DNA of 64,000 nucleotides from Herbaspirillum sp. RV1423 (GCF_000577615.1 NZ_CBXX010000010.1:89757-153756), one strand, 5' to 3'; numbered from the stretch's first letter, positions 53,585 through 63,624 are shown. Numbers and translations are program-made. The notes: generated from the letters alone by a model not told the origin.

Positions 53585-53887
53585 ATGCACTACATTCTGT
53601 TCTACCGTTTCGTCAAAGACAGCAAGACCGTCAAACTGCCGTTTCGCAACGACCATCTCAAATTCGCCTGGAACGCCAACGCGCGCGGCGAACTGATCCT
53701 CGGCGGCGCACTCGGCAACCCGGAAGACGAAGCCATGTTGCTGTTCAAGGCGGACTCGCCCGACATCGTCGCCGATTTCGCCAGGAACGATCCTTACGTC
53801 ATCAACGGCGTCGTTGCCGAATGGCGGGTGCGGCCCTGGACCACAGTTGTCGGCGAAGACGCCTGCACGATCATCCGCCCGACCTGA
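53585..53887 (+). CDS. YciI-family protein
   Basis: 100 residues. HYILFYRFV (strand 1), HLKFAWNANARGELILGGAL (the conserved H and helix, about 20-40), LLFKADSPDIVADFARNDPYVINGVVAEWRVRPW (about 50-85) give the dimeric ferredoxin-like YciI fold with the conserved DP-Y-GVV motif. The family has been tied to small-molecule dehalogenation or hydrolysis but remains mostly undefined. Ribosome site GAGAGAA. Confidence 0.85.
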   Translation: MHYILFYRFVKDSKTVKLPFRNDHLKFAWNANARGELILGGALGNPEDEAMLLFKADSPDIVADFARNDPYVINGVVAEWRVRPWTTVVGEDACTIIRPT

Positions 53888-53928
53888 CACACGAAGACCG
53901 TGCAGCAGACCGTGAACGGTCTTCAGTT

Positions 53929-54825
53929 TCATAATTGCACGGACTTCAAATCCTCCAGAAACGCCGCCACGATGGGTTCATTGGCGCTGGCGCGATTGGT
54001 CACCACGCTGATGCCGACTTCGTACGACAACTCACTGCGGTTGAGCGCTTTCATGGCGCCGCGCGCGACGTGCTCGCGGCCCATTTCTTCCGGCAGGTAA
54101 CCCAGGTGCTGGCCTGACAGGATCAGGATCGACATCGCCTCCATGTTGCCGGTCACGGCCATGATGTTGCGTCGGTGGATCGGCACATGGCCGGGCGGCA
54201 CCGGGTAGTCGCGCCAGGCCCAGCTATAGCCGGCGGCTTCCGCCGGTTCGATCTCATCTTCCTTGTAGAACAGCGGATGCGGCGGCGCGCAGTAGGCGAC
54301 CTGGCGCTCCAACATCAGTTGCGTGTATTGCAAGGCCGTCACGCGCCGCCAGAAATAGCCGATCGCCACCTGGATGCTGCCGTTGATCAGCATCTCTTCC
54401 AGTTCGCTGGGCGTGCGCACGACGAGGTCGAGGCGCACCGCTTCGTCGCGCTGGCGAAAGCGCCGGATGACTTCGGACAGGCGCGTGTTCTGATGCGTCG
54501 GCGTGTGGCCGATCAGCCCGATGCTGAGCCTGCCGACCAGCTTCTTGTCGAGATTGCGCGCTTCCATGCCGAATTCGGACAAGGCCTCGATCATGCGCCG
54601 CGCCGAATCGGCGAACTTCTCGCCCTTGGCGGTCAGGCGGAAACCGGCGCGGCCACGCTCGCACAGGCGGTAGCCGAGTCGCGTCTCCAGCGCGCTGAGC
54701 TGCGCGCTGATGGTGGACTGGCCGACATTGAGCTTGGACTGCGCGGCCGACACGCCGTGCGCATCGACTACCGTCAGAAACACCCGGATCAGGCGAATAT
54801 CCAGATCGAATACATTGTTGAGCAT
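53929..54825 (-). CDS. LysR-family regulator of the guanidino-compound operon
   Basis: 298 residues from the ATG at 54825. Helix-turn-helix at about 20-45 (GVSAAQSKLNVGQSTISAQLSALETRLG landmark), LysR substrate domain from about 90. It is divergent from the ureohydrolase operon with a palindrome in the 139-bp gap. It very likely controls that operon in response to the imported compound (inference). Confidence 0.85.
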   Translation of the reverse strand: MLNNVFDLDIRLIRVFLTVVDAHGVSAAQSKLNVGQSTISAQLSALETRLGYRLCERGRAGFRLTAKGEKFADSARRMIEALSEFGMEARNLDKKLVGRLSIGLIGHTPTHQNTRLSEVIRRFRQRDEAVRLDLVVRTPSELEEMLINGSIQVAIGYFWRRVTALQYTQLMLERQVAYCAPPHPLFYKEDEIEPAEAAGYSWAWRDYPVPPGHVPIHRRNIMAVTGNMEAMSILILSGQHLGYLPEEMGREHVARGAMKALNRSELSYEVGISVVTNRASANEPIVAAFLEDLKSVQL

Positions 54826-54861
54826 GAAACAATTCCGAGTGTGTAAAACCTTGAGTTTATA

Positions 54862-54879
54862 CATCGATGCCAATCGATG
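54862..54879. promoter_or_regulatory. Candidate LysR operator palindrome
   Basis: CATCGAT-GCCA-ATCGATG, a perfect 7-bp dyad in the divergent gap between the LysR gene and the ureohydrolase gene, 86 bp before the latter. Likely binding site for the adjacent regulator. Confidence 0.5.
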
Positions 54880-54964
54880 CAAACGTCGCCAGATACGCAT
54901 ATTTGTTTCTTTAATCCGCCGCTACAATCGGAAAAACGGACTAAATTTACAAGGACTCTCATCG

Positions 54965-55918
54965 ATGGAACATGCACTGTATCAGCCCATGGGGGGCAAT
55001 GTGATGCCCCGTTTTGGGGGGATTGCCACCATGATGCGCCTGCCGTATGTCGAAGATCCGGCCGGCCTGGACGTGGGTTTCGTCGGCGTGCCGCTGGATA
55101 TCGGCACGTCCAACCGTTCCGGGACGCGCTTCGGCCCGCGCCAGATACGCACCGAATCGGTGCTGCTGCGCCCATACAACATGGCGACCCGCGCCGCGCC
55201 TTTCGATTCGCTCAAAGTGGCGGACATCGGCGACATCGCCCTCAACCCCTACAGCCTGCTGGATTCGGTGCGCATGATCGAAGCCGGCTACGACCGCATT
55301 TACGCCACCGGCTGCAAGACCATCAGCATGGGCGGCGACCACACCATGACGCTGCCCATCCTGCGTTCGCTATACAAAACCTACGGCAAGGTCGGCCTGA
55401 TCCACGTCGACGCGCACGCCGACGTCAACGACACCATGAACGGCGAAAAGATCGCCCACGGCACGCCGTTCCGGCGCGCCTTCGAGGAAGGTTTGCTGGA
55501 CCCGCGACGCGTGGTCCAGATCGGTCTGCGCGGCACCGGCTATCACGCCGACGATTTCGACTGGTGCCGCACCCAGGGTTTTCGCGTGGTGCAGGCGGAA
55601 GAATGCTGGAACAAGTCGCTGGCGCCGCTGATGGAAGAAGTGCGAGCGCAGATGGGCGACGGCCCGGTCTACCTGACCTTCGACATCGACGGCCTCGACC
55701 CGGCATTTGCGCCCGGCACCGGCACGCCGGAGATCGGCGGCCTGACGGTGCAGCAAGGCATGGAGATCATCCGCGGCGCCAAAGGCCTGAATATTGCTTC
55801 CGCCGATATCGTCGAAGTGTCGCCGCCGTATGACCAGGCCGGCACGACGGCGCTGGTGGCGGCCAATCTGGCGTATGAAATGTTGTGCGTATTTCCCGGC
55901 GTGAAGTATCGGGCCTGA
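54965..55918 (+). CDS. Ureohydrolase (agmatinase/guanidinobutyrase-like)
   Basis: 317 residues from the ATG at 54965 (AAGGA nine bases upstream). The binuclear manganese site is complete: GGDHTMTLP (His about 123), HVDAHADVND (about 145) and FDIDGLDPAFAPGTGTPE (about 240). These belong to the arginase superfamily; GTSNRSGTRFGPRQIR and the lack of arginase-specific loops favour the agmatinase/guanidinobutyrase/guanidinopropionase group, which release urea from a guanidino group. Start of a seven-gene operon with an ABC importer, so the substrate is probably taken up from outside. Confidence 0.88.
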   Translation: MEHALYQPMGGNVMPRFGGIATMMRLPYVEDPAGLDVGFVGVPLDIGTSNRSGTRFGPRQIRTESVLLRPYNMATRAAPFDSLKVADIGDIALNPYSLLDSVRMIEAGYDRIYATGCKTISMGGDHTMTLPILRSLYKTYGKVGLIHVDAHADVNDTMNGEKIAHGTPFRRAFEEGLLDPRRVVQIGLRGTGYHADDFDWCRTQGFRVVQAEECWNKSLAPLMEEVRAQMGDGPVYLTFDIDGLDPAFAPGTGTPEIGGLTVQQGMEIIRGAKGLNIASADIVEVSPPYDQAGTTALVAANLAYEMLCVFPGVKYRA

Positions 55919-55973
55919 TGCCGGCGTCACGTCCGATCAATATTGTTTAACCGAATTCCAAGGATGGCATTCC

Positions 55974-57407
55974 ATGAATGAAACCCGGCTGTGGGGCGCA
56001 CGTTTTCGCTCCGCCCCTGACGAAGCCCTGATGAACCTGTCGCGCGGCGGCATGGCGCATTTCCGGCTGACGCATTTCGACATCGTGTCGTCGCAGGCGC
56101 ATGCGAGGGAACTGCTGCGCGCCAACCTGCTCAGCGAGGACGAATGCAGCGCCATCGTCGCCAAACTCGGCGAACTCGACATCGCCGTCGAACGCGGCGA
56201 CATCGTGCCCTCGCCCGCCGATGAAGACGTGCACACCTTCATGGAGCGCATCCTGGTGGATGCGCTGGGCGACGTCGGCGCCAAGTTGCGCGCGGGCCGT
56301 TCGCGCAACGACCAGGCCGCCAACAATCTGAAGCTATATCTGCGTGCCGAGAGCCGCGCCATCGGCGCCTTGCTGCTCGACTTGCAGGACGCGTTGATGG
56401 AGCAGGCCGGCCGGCATATGCAAACGCTGGCGCCGGGCTTCACCCATTTGCAGGCGGCGCAGCCCATCGTATTCGCGCACCAGTTGCTGGCCCATGCGCA
56501 AACCTACAGCCGCGACATGTCGCGCTTCATGGACTGGGATCGCCGCAGCGCGCGCTCGCCGCTGGGCGCCGCCGCCATGGCCGGATCGGCAATTGCCTTG
56601 CAAGCAGAACTGTCCGCCGCCGACCTCGGTTACGAGGCCCCTTGCGAAAACTCCATCGACGCCGTCGGCAGCCGCGATCACGTCGCCGAATTCCTGTTCG
56701 TCGCCGCGATGCTGGGCGTGCATCTGTCGCGCCTGTCCGAAGAAGTCACGCTGTGGGCCTCGCGCCAGTTCCGGTGGATCGAATTGGACGACAGTTTTTC
56801 GACCGGCAGCTCGATCATGCCGCAAAAGAAAAATCCCGACATCGCCGAACTCACTCGCGGTCGCGCAGCGCGGCTGATCGGGATGCTGACGACGATGCTG
56901 GTGGCTTTGAAGGGCTTGCCGTTTTCCTACAACCGCGATCTGGCGGAAGACAAATTCGCCGCCTTCGAAGCGGTCGACGTCTTGCACAAGGTGCTGCCCG
57001 CCATGGCCGGTATGATCCGCACGATGCGCGTCAACATCGCCACACTGCGCCGCGACGCCACCCAGGGGTTCACGCTGGCGACTGAAGTGGCCGACTGGCT
57101 GGCACGGCGCAACGTGCCGTTTTCTTCCGCGCATGAAATCGCCGGCGCCATGGTCAAGCTGTGCGAAGACAAGCATGTCGAATTGCATGAACTGAGCGAT
57201 GCCGAGATGGCGGCGATCAGCCCGCATCTGCTGCCGGAAGTGCGCAGCATGCTGACGCCGGAAGCCGCCGTCCAGGCCCGCAGCGGTTATGGCGGCACCG
57301 CGCCGGCGCAAGTCGCCGCGCAATTGCAGCGGCTGCAAAAAACCGTCGCTGCACAACGCGACTGGTGCGGCAACCCGGCGGCGTCTTCCCTCGCGAGTGC
57401 CGCATGA
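55974..57407 (+). CDS. Argininosuccinate lyase-like enzyme of a catabolic operon
   Basis: 477 residues, fumarase/aspartase superfamily. Landmarks: SRNDQAANNLKLYLR near 105, GFTHLQAAQP near 155 and the signature GSSIMPQKKNPDIAEL near 280, followed by GLPFSYNRDLAEDK. The sequence looks like a bona fide ArgH by motif, yet its neighbours are a ureohydrolase and a transporter, not arginine biosynthesis. It may split fumarate from an N-succinyl/aspartyl guanidino compound, or serve as a second ArgH. The stop overlaps the next start. Confidence 0.85.
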   Translation: MNETRLWGARFRSAPDEALMNLSRGGMAHFRLTHFDIVSSQAHARELLRANLLSEDECSAIVAKLGELDIAVERGDIVPSPADEDVHTFMERILVDALGDVGAKLRAGRSRNDQAANNLKLYLRAESRAIGALLLDLQDALMEQAGRHMQTLAPGFTHLQAAQPIVFAHQLLAHAQTYSRDMSRFMDWDRRSARSPLGAAAMAGSAIALQAELSAADLGYEAPCENSIDAVGSRDHVAEFLFVAAMLGVHLSRLSEEVTLWASRQFRWIELDDSFSTGSSIMPQKKNPDIAELTRGRAARLIGMLTTMLVALKGLPFSYNRDLAEDKFAAFEAVDVLHKVLPAMAGMIRTMRVNIATLRRDATQGFTLATEVADWLARRNVPFSSAHEIAGAMVKLCEDKHVELHELSDAEMAAISPHLLPEVRSMLTPEAAVQARSGYGGTAPAQVAAQLQRLQKTVAAQRDWCGNPAASSLASAA

Positions 57408-58306
57408 TGACGTCGCCGTCCCCTTTCGCCGTCGATCACCTGAAGATCGTGCCGCGCCGCTTCTACGGACGCTGGTTCTCGGCTGCGCTGATCCTGCTGA
57501 TCTTTGCCTTCATCATCAACGCCTTCGCCCACGGCCAGATCGAATGGAAGGTCGTCGCGCAATTCATGACCGCCAAGGTCATCATGCACGGCCTGCTCAA
57601 CACGATACTGATGACCATCTATGCGATGACGATCGGCATCGTGCTTGGCGTGATCTTTGCGGTCATGGTGATGTCGCCCAATCCGATGCTGCGGGCGATC
57701 GCCGGGTTCTATATCTGGTTCTTCCGCGGCACGCCGCTGCTGTTGCAGATGCTGCTGTGGTTCAACCTGGCGCTGGTGTTCCCGATGATGGGCATTCCCG
57801 GCGTGTTCGAGGCGCGCACGGTTGATCTGATCACGCCGTTCGTCGCCAGCCTGCTCGGCCTGGGCATCGGCCAGGGCGCATACACCGCCGAGGTGGTGCG
57901 CAGCGGTATCCTGTCGGTCGACAACGGCCAGACCGAAGCCGCCAAGGCCATCGGCATGACGCGCCTGACGGCGCTGCGCCGGATCATCCTGCCGCAGTCG
58001 ATGCGCGTCATCATCCCGCCGGTCGGCAATGAAGTCATCAGCATGATCAAGCTGACTTCGGTGGCCAGCGTGATCCAGTTTTCCGAAATCCTGCACAACG
58101 CCCAGACCATCTATTTCGCCAATGCGCGCGTGATCGAGTTGCTGATCGTGGCGACGGTATGGTATCTGGCTGTGGTGACGGTGTTTTCGATCGGCCAGCA
58201 TTTTCTGGAAAAGGCTTTTGCGCGCAACGAGCGTCGCAACGTCAAGCCGAACAAGCCGCCTGCCGCAGCGATCCGGGCCATCACTGGCGAAGGAGCGCAG
58301 CCATGA
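57404..58306 (+). CDS. Polar amino-acid ABC transporter permease (HisM/GlnP type)
   Basis: 300 residues, five to six helices. The N-terminal [13 protein letters not shown] region and the His/Glu/Gln permease motif [13 protein letters not shown] (about 105) with [24 protein letters not shown] near 165 (EAA loop) are typical. One permease only, so it probably homodimerises. The ATG at 57404 overlaps the lyase stop; an adjacent ATG at 57407 is also possible. Confidence 0.88.
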   Translation: MMTSPSPFAVDHLKIVPRRFYGRWFSAALILLIFAFIINAFAHGQIEWKVVAQFMTAKVIMHGLLNTILMTIYAMTIGIVLGVIFAVMVMSPNPMLRAIAGFYIWFFRGTPLLLQMLLWFNLALVFPMMGIPGVFEARTVDLITPFVASLLGLGIGQGAYTAEVVRSGILSVDNGQTEAAKAIGMTRLTALRRIILPQSMRVIIPPVGNEVISMIKLTSVASVIQFSEILHNAQTIYFANARVIELLIVATVWYLAVVTVFSIGQHFLEKAFARNERRNVKPNKPPAAAIRAITGEGAQP

Positions 58307-59082
58307 GTGGATCGGGACCGACACCGATGGTGGTCGCGCACGACGTGCACAAATATTACGGCGCCTACCACGCCCTCAAGGGCATTTCGATGCAAGTCGC
58401 CGGCGGCGAAGTGATGTGCATCGTCGGACCTTCCGGTTCCGGCAAGAGCACCTTCCTGCGCTGCATCAACCAGCTCGAACACATCGACAACGGCGCCATC
58501 TGGCTGGGCGGCGAGCTGTGCGGCTACCGTCGCAAGGGCGACGAACTGCGCGAGCTCAGCGACAGCGAGATCGCCCGTCAGCGGCTGGCCAGCGGCATGG
58601 TGTTTCAACGCTTCAACCTGTTCGGCCACATGACCGCCTTGCAGAACATCATGGAAGGTCCGGTCGTGGTGCAACGGCGCAAGCGCGCCGAAGTGCGCGA
58701 CGAAGCCGAAGCCCTGCTTGAGCGCGTCGGCCTGGCCGGCAAGGCGGGCGCCTATCCGGGCGAACTGTCGGGCGGCCAGCAGCAGCGCGTGGCGATTGCG
58801 CGCGCGCTGGCGATGCGGCCGAAACTGATGCTGTTCGACGAACCGACTTCGGCGCTCGACCCGGAACTGGTCGGAGAAGTGCTCAGCGTGATGAAGGATC
58901 TCGCGTTGTCCGGCATGACCATGATCGTGGTCACGCACGAACTGGGATTTGCACGGGAGGTATCGAATCGCGTGGTGTTCATGGATCAGGGGCAAGTGCT
59001 GGAATGCGGCACCCCGGCCGAAGTACTGACGCGTCCGCAGCATGCGCGCACCAAGGAATTTATTGCGGCAATTCTGGCCTAG
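58303..59082 (+). CDS. Polar amino-acid ABC transporter ATP-binding protein (GlnQ/HisP type)
   Basis: 259 residues from the ATG at 58303, overlapping the permease stop by four bases. Walker [10 protein letters not shown] near 42, Q-loop [11 protein letters not shown], signature [15 protein letters not shown] near 152, Walker [15 protein letters not shown] and H-loop VTHE are complete. It powers the import of the operon's substrate. Confidence 0.92.
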   Translation: MSGSGPTPMVVAHDVHKYYGAYHALKGISMQVAGGEVMCIVGPSGSGKSTFLRCINQLEHIDNGAIWLGGELCGYRRKGDELRELSDSEIARQRLASGMVFQRFNLFGHMTALQNIMEGPVVVQRRKRAEVRDEAEALLERVGLAGKAGAYPGELSGGQQQRVAIARALAMRPKLMLFDEPTSALDPELVGEVLSVMKDLALSGMTMIVVTHELGFAREVSNRVVFMDQGQVLECGTPAEVLTRPQHARTKEFIAAILA

Positions 59083-59107
59083 TCGGCTTTTTACCAAGGG
59101 GAATCAA

Positions 59108-59977
59108 GTGAAACTGTTCAATCGACTTTCGACGCACAAGACATTGCCGGCCTTACGCGGCATGGCGCTGGCTACTGCCGCCATCGCCATCATGAGCGCC
59201 ATGTCGGCGCATGCCGCCGATCTGCCGGAGCGCATCAAGAAGGCCGGCAAGCTGGTCATCGCCACCCAGGCCAACTACCCGCCGATCGCCTACAAGAACC
59301 CCGAGACCGGCCAGTTGATGGGGCTCGACATCGAACTCGGCGAAGCCATCGCCAAGGAACTCGGCCTCAAGGTCGAATACCAGGAAACCGCTTTCGCCCA
59401 GGTATTCAGCTCGCTGGCCACCAGCCGCGTCGATATCGCCATGGTCGCCATCAGCGACACCGCCGAACGGCAGAAAGTCGCCGACTTCATCGACTACATG
59501 AAGACCGGCCCGCAATTCTTCACGCTGCAGGCCAATGCCGCCAAGATCAAGGGCATTGCCGATGTCTGCGGCACCAAGGTCGGCGCCAGCCGCAACACCA
59601 ACTGGCCGACGCAGATCGCGGCATGGAGCAATGACAATTGCGTCGCCAAGGGCAAGGCCGCCATTACCGTGATCGGCACCGAAGGCTCGGTCGACGCGCG
59701 CACCCAGCTCAAGACCGGCCGCATCGACGTCGCCGTGCAGGGCAGCGAAACGCTGCCCTACTTCCAGACCATGGAGGCCAACACCTACGTCCTGCTCGGT
59801 CAGCCGCTGTTCCAGCAGGAGACCGGCATCCCCGTCTCCAAGACCGAACCGGTGCTGCGCGCCGCCGTCATGACCGCGCTGCAAAACCTGCAACGCAACG
59901 GCACCTACGACAAGCTGCTGGCCAAGTACAAGCTGCAATCGTCGAGCATGCCGGTCGCGCTGAACCAGGGGAAATAA
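59108..59977 (+). CDS. Periplasmic amino-acid-binding protein of the ABC importer
   Basis: 289 residues from a GTG at 59108 (AAGGGG upstream). Signal peptide about 1-36 ending AMSAHAA. Mature family-3 binding protein: AGKLVIATQANYPPIAYKNPETG, GLDIELGEAIAKELGLKVEY and ALQNLQRNGTYDKLLAKYKL near the end. It would bind a polar amino acid or guanidino compound; the conserved Arg/Asp that grip an alpha-amino acid cannot be assigned with certainty. Confidence 0.88.
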   Translation: MKLFNRLSTHKTLPALRGMALATAAIAIMSAMSAHAADLPERIKKAGKLVIATQANYPPIAYKNPETGQLMGLDIELGEAIAKELGLKVEYQETAFAQVFSSLATSRVDIAMVAISDTAERQKVADFIDYMKTGPQFFTLQANAAKIKGIADVCGTKVGASRNTNWPTQIAAWSNDNCVAKGKAAITVIGTEGSVDARTQLKTGRIDVAVQGSETLPYFQTMEANTYVLLGQPLFQQETGIPVSKTEPVLRAAVMTALQNLQRNGTYDKLLAKYKLQSSSMPVALNQGK

Positions 59978-59980
59978 GCC

Positions 59981-60754
59981 ATGCGCAACGTTGCCGGCGG
60001 TCCGACTATCGACGATGCGGAATGGAACACGCGCTGCGAGCTGGCCGCGCTGTACCGGCTGGCAGCGTATTTCCGCATGACCGACATGATCGACACGCAC
60101 ATCTCGGCGCGCCTGCCCGGGCATGAGGATCAGTTCCTGATCAACCGCTACGGCGTGCTGTTCCATGAAATGCGCGCGTCCGACCTGGTCAGGGTCGACC
60201 ATGCCGGCCGCGAGCTGAAGACCGGCAACGGCGCTCCCGCCGGGCAGCGCGTCAACGCCGCCGGTTTCACGATCCATTCGGCCGTTCACCATGCCCGGCC
60301 TGACCTGCATTTCGTCATCCACACGCACACCACGGCCGGCATTGCCGTCGCCGCGCAGGAACATGGACTGCTGCCGATCAGCCAGCATGCGATGAAGTTC
60401 TACGGCAAGCTCGGCTATCACGACTACGAAGGCATCGCGCTCGATCTGTCCGAGCGAGAACGGCTGGTTGCCAACCTCGGCCCCCACAAGGCCATGATCC
60501 TGCGCAATCACGGCTTGCTGGCTGCCGGAGGAACCGCCGCGGAAGCCTTCCATGAAATCTATTTCCTGGAGCGCGCCTGCCAGGCGCAGGTGGCAGCCCT
60601 CTCTGGCGGACAGGGCGTACGCCTGCCGCCTGAGTCGGTCCGGCAACGCACCGCGCAGCAATTCGCGGGCGACAATGCAAGCGGCATCATGGACTTGGCG
60701 TGGCAGGCGGCGTTGCGGCTGATCGAGAACGACCTGCCGGACTATCGTCAATAA
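59981..60754 (+). CDS. Class II aldolase/adducin-family protein
   Basis: 257 residues. Zinc-site histidines in HTHTTAGIAVAA near 107 and in LRNHGLLAAGGT near 171; active-site region HISARLPGHEDQFLIN near 35. This family includes fuculose-phosphate aldolase but also many adducin-like proteins of unknown reaction. Starts 3 bp after the binding-protein stop. Confidence 0.82.
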   Translation: MRNVAGGPTIDDAEWNTRCELAALYRLAAYFRMTDMIDTHISARLPGHEDQFLINRYGVLFHEMRASDLVRVDHAGRELKTGNGAPAGQRVNAAGFTIHSAVHHARPDLHFVIHTHTTAGIAVAAQEHGLLPISQHAMKFYGKLGYHDYEGIALDLSERERLVANLGPHKAMILRNHGLLAAGGTAAEAFHEIYFLERACQAQVAALSGGQGVRLPPESVRQRTAQQFAGDNASGIMDLAWQAALRLIENDLPDYRQ

Positions 60755-60781
60755 TTCAGGCAAAAAATATTGCAGCCAGAC

Positions 60782-61708
60782 ATGACCAAAGTCGTCTTCC
60801 TCGGCGTCAGTTCCGACGTCCCCAAAATCGCGGAACTGGCGCGCACGCGTGCACGCGCGATCGAAGTGCTGCTGCCCGGCGACAGCGACGCAGCGCAGGC
60901 CGAAGTCGCCGTCTGCTGGTCGCCTCCGCCCGGCGCGCTGGCGCGCTACCCGCGCTTGCGCCTGATCCATGCGATCGCCGCCGGCGTCGACAACATCCTG
61001 TGCGATCCCGAGCTGCCGACGCTGCCGCTATGCCGCGTGGTGGCGCCCGACCTGACCGTCGCCATGACGGAATTCATTACCTGGGGCGTGCTCTACTATC
61101 ACCGCGATCTGGACCGCGCCGTCGCCAATCAGCGCAACCGGATATGGCGCCGCACCGCGCCGGCCGCGGCGTCTTCATGCCGGGTCGGCATCATGGGCGT
61201 CGGCCGGCTTGGCGCGCACGTTGCCGCGGAATTGCTGCGCATGGGCTTCAACGTCCGCGGCTGGTCGCGCCAGCCCAAGACAGTCGACGGCATGGAGAGT
61301 TTCCACGGCGAAGCGCAGTTCGATGATTTCCTCGGCGGCACGGATATCCTGGTGTGCCTGCTGCCGCTCACCGAACAGACCCGGGGTATCCTCAATCGCA
61401 CCACGCTGTCCGCGCTGCCGCCCGGCGCGGCGCTCATTCATGTCGGCCGGGGCGGCCATCTGGTCTCGGCCGATGTGCAGGCCATGCTGGACGAAGGACA
61501 TCTGCGCGGCGCCATCCTCGACGTTTTTGAAAAGGAACCGCTACCGGCCGACAGCCCGTTCTGGTCGTCGCCCAACGTCATCGTCACGCCGCACATCGCT
61601 GCCGCCGCCAGTTACGACAGCGTGCTTGAGCAGATCGAAGAAAACATCCGCCGCTTGCAACAGGGTGAGCCGTTACTGAATCTGGTCGATCGCGGCAACG
61701 GGTACTGA
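60782..61708 (+). CDS. D-2-hydroxyacid dehydrogenase (GhrA-like)
   Basis: 308 residues from the ATG at 60782 (a TTG at 60770 is possible). NAD(P)-binding MGVGRLGAHVAAELLRMGF near 145, then VGRGGHLVSADV with the catalytic Arg (near 225), the Glu in FEKEPLPAD and the His in TPHIAAAAS (near 275). Reduces glyoxylate, hydroxypyruvate or other 2-oxo acids in the cytoplasm. Last gene of the operon; may handle the carbon skeleton after deamidination. Confidence 0.85.
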   Translation: MTKVVFLGVSSDVPKIAELARTRARAIEVLLPGDSDAAQAEVAVCWSPPPGALARYPRLRLIHAIAAGVDNILCDPELPTLPLCRVVAPDLTVAMTEFITWGVLYYHRDLDRAVANQRNRIWRRTAPAAASSCRVGIMGVGRLGAHVAAELLRMGFNVRGWSRQPKTVDGMESFHGEAQFDDFLGGTDILVCLLPLTEQTRGILNRTTLSALPPGAALIHVGRGGHLVSADVQAMLDEGHLRGAILDVFEKEPLPADSPFWSSPNVIVTPHIAAAASYDSVLEQIEENIRRLQQGEPLLNLVDRGNGY

Positions 61709-61880
61709 GTCGGATATGCCGATGGATGATGGCTCGCGGAGAATAGCTGCGTTGCGTTTTTACTGAAGCCGCTCTGGCATATTTCCGCTCCGCGATCCCG
61801 GAAAATTAGCGAGTCGAAAAGCCTTATTGGGCCGATTCGACGATGATTTGGGGAGCCGGCTGCGATAGCCTCCTGCCGCC

Positions 61881-62846
61881 TTACTCGCTCTCCAGCAACA
61901 GCCCGTTGATCGCATCCCGCATCATGATCGACGCCAGCGAGGTGTGATCGTTCCTGACCATGTCCAGGTCGTGCAAACCATAGCCCGGAAGCATCAACTG
62001 TTTGATGTAGGCGCAATCGCTGTCGCAGGTGTAGCGGAGCTTGCTGGTTTTTTTCCTCACTTCCAGCGTGTATTCTCCATGCAGCTTGCCGCGATAGCGA
62101 ACGAGGACTTCCGGTCTGGCGTCGAGCGAGGTGGCTTCGTTTGGATCTTCGTACACATATTCACCATCGACCACGCGCACATAGTGCGCTTGCAGCGGCA
62201 CGGCGCGCGCCGGTTGCGGTGCGTCGTCAACCAGAAACAGATGGTTGCCGCGGTCCGGTTCGACGATCAACTTCTGCACCTGCGCCAATGCTGCCCGGAC
62301 CTGCTCGGGCGTGACCGCTTGGACGCTGTCTGGCGCCGTCGATGCCTGCGCAGGCAAGGACTGCAATGCTGTAGGCGCAGCATTGATCCCGGATAGTTCT
62401 GCTTCCAATGCCAGTTGGCGCTGCCGGTACCAGTCAAGCAAGCACTCGCGGGTCTGACAATTCTTTTCGCGCCAGCGCCAGAAACCGTCCGAGCGCGCAG
62501 CGAACTCCCGACGGTCGGCGGCTTTTGCCTTGGCCTGTCGGTACGTCTTTCCCAGTTGATCATCAAGACGTGAAAGCTCGGCATCGCCGCAGATGATCTT
62601 CTCCGTCGCCGAACCGGCATTACTGCAATGAAAACTGGCGCCGAAGGCAGGCGTTGCAGCGCTGCCGGCGAGCAGGGACGCCAGCAATACCGCTCTTTTC
62701 CAGAACGGAACGCCTGTCGCAACAGCAGGCAAGCTGCTCCGTCCGCCGCGGTCGGTAAGATAAAAAAAGAAAGCGTTACGAGGGCGGGCGGCAACCGACA
62801 GAAACGGCGCCGCTGCCGATGCGAAGATACGTTGAATCTGGCTCAT
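61881..62846 (-). CDS. LprI/DUF1311-type exported protein
   Basis: 321 residues from the ATG at 62846. A hydrophobic signal-like segment (about 50-72, RAVLLASLLAGSAATPAFGA) precedes a lysozyme-inhibitor-LprI N-terminal-type domain: FHCSNAGSATEKIICGDAELSRLDDQLGKTYRQAKAKA (landmark, C-x-A...EK-IC-D--LS-LD) and W-R-x-NC-CL pattern at about 120. The C-terminal part (YVRVVDGEYVYEDPNEATSL ... DSDCAYIKQLMLPG) is unique. Possibly periplasmic; role unknown. The long leader before the hydrophobic segment is unusual, so a later start could be real. Confidence 0.7.
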   Translation of the reverse strand: MSQIQRIFASAAAPFLSVAARPRNAFFFYLTDRGGRSSLPAVATGVPFWKRAVLLASLLAGSAATPAFGASFHCSNAGSATEKIICGDAELSRLDDQLGKTYRQAKAKAADRREFAARSDGFWRWREKNCQTRECLLDWYRQRQLALEAELSGINAAPTALQSLPAQASTAPDSVQAVTPEQVRAALAQVQKLIVEPDRGNHLFLVDDAPQPARAVPLQAHYVRVVDGEYVYEDPNEATSLDARPEVLVRYRGKLHGEYTLEVRKKTSKLRYTCDSDCAYIKQLMLPGYGLHDLDMVRNDHTSLASIMMRDAINGLLLESE

Positions 62847-62988
62847 GATCTCGGGTGCTTGTCTGAGATGGTGGAAGCCGAAGGATGGCATTGAGGCAAT
62901 GACGGCAAAATCGAAATGAAGCAGGCTTTCCCGGTAAAATCTTTACAAATACCGGCTAGCATTAACACCTGTTACAAGCCGTTTCAAA

Positions 62989-63240
62989 TTGCTGTCATTC
63001 CTTTACCGATTCCTGCAGGCGCGGCGAATCCGCATCGGACAGGGGCGTAACATCAAAAGCACGACAGGCTTGCGCACTATTTATGCACGGACGTCGGACC
63101 TGAAGACGGAAATCGAAGTGGCTCTCGCTTTGTGGTCAAAGAAAGCCGACCAACTGTTCTGTACCAGCAAGGGAACAAGCTACTACAACGAAGACGAAGC
63201 GCATCTAGCGCCTCAAACCGGAGCCTTGTGCAGCTACTAA
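62989..63240 (+). pseudogene. Possible tyrosine-recombinase remnant
   Basis: 83 codons. LKTEIEVALALWSKKADQLFCTSKGTSYYNED resembles the 'LF-T--G-pY' strand of phage-type integrases, but no catalytic Arg/His/Tyr set is present. If real it is a decayed fragment. The downstream interval to 63637 has no gene. Confidence 0.3.
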
Positions 63241-63624
63241 AAGAACGAGTAAATAACACAAGGGGCGCTAGGTGCTTGATTTCACTAGATCGGGTTTCGT
63301 CCGATAACCCACAAATAGCCAGGTGCCGCAGCCGGTTGAACCCGCCGCCAAAATCGGTCGCTTAGCCTCAGTTCGTCTTAGAAGGGCTCATTGCAAAAAC
63401 GGGAATGAATGCAGAGTTGGGTAAGAGTGGCGACGTCGGCGCAGATATTTTTAGCGAGCCCACGTGTTTACCCGGCGGTTCAGGTTGGAGACGTACCCAA
63501 TCCATCTCAAGAGCAATGAATTAATAGCAGCGCTGAAGAAACTACCGCCATTGAACATAGTTGAGTGAATTAGATGTAGTAGTCGCGATCTGATCTGACA
63601 GTCACCCGGTTTGACGTATGCAGT
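63241..63624. other. Intergenic region next to an insertion sequence
   Basis: No gene recognised. Composition is mixed. It may contain further debris of a mobile element. Confidence 0.3.

Noticed and set aside
59153..60970. 605-codon minus-strand frame opposite the binding-protein and aldolase genes
   Set aside because: Antisense shadow of well-supported genes.
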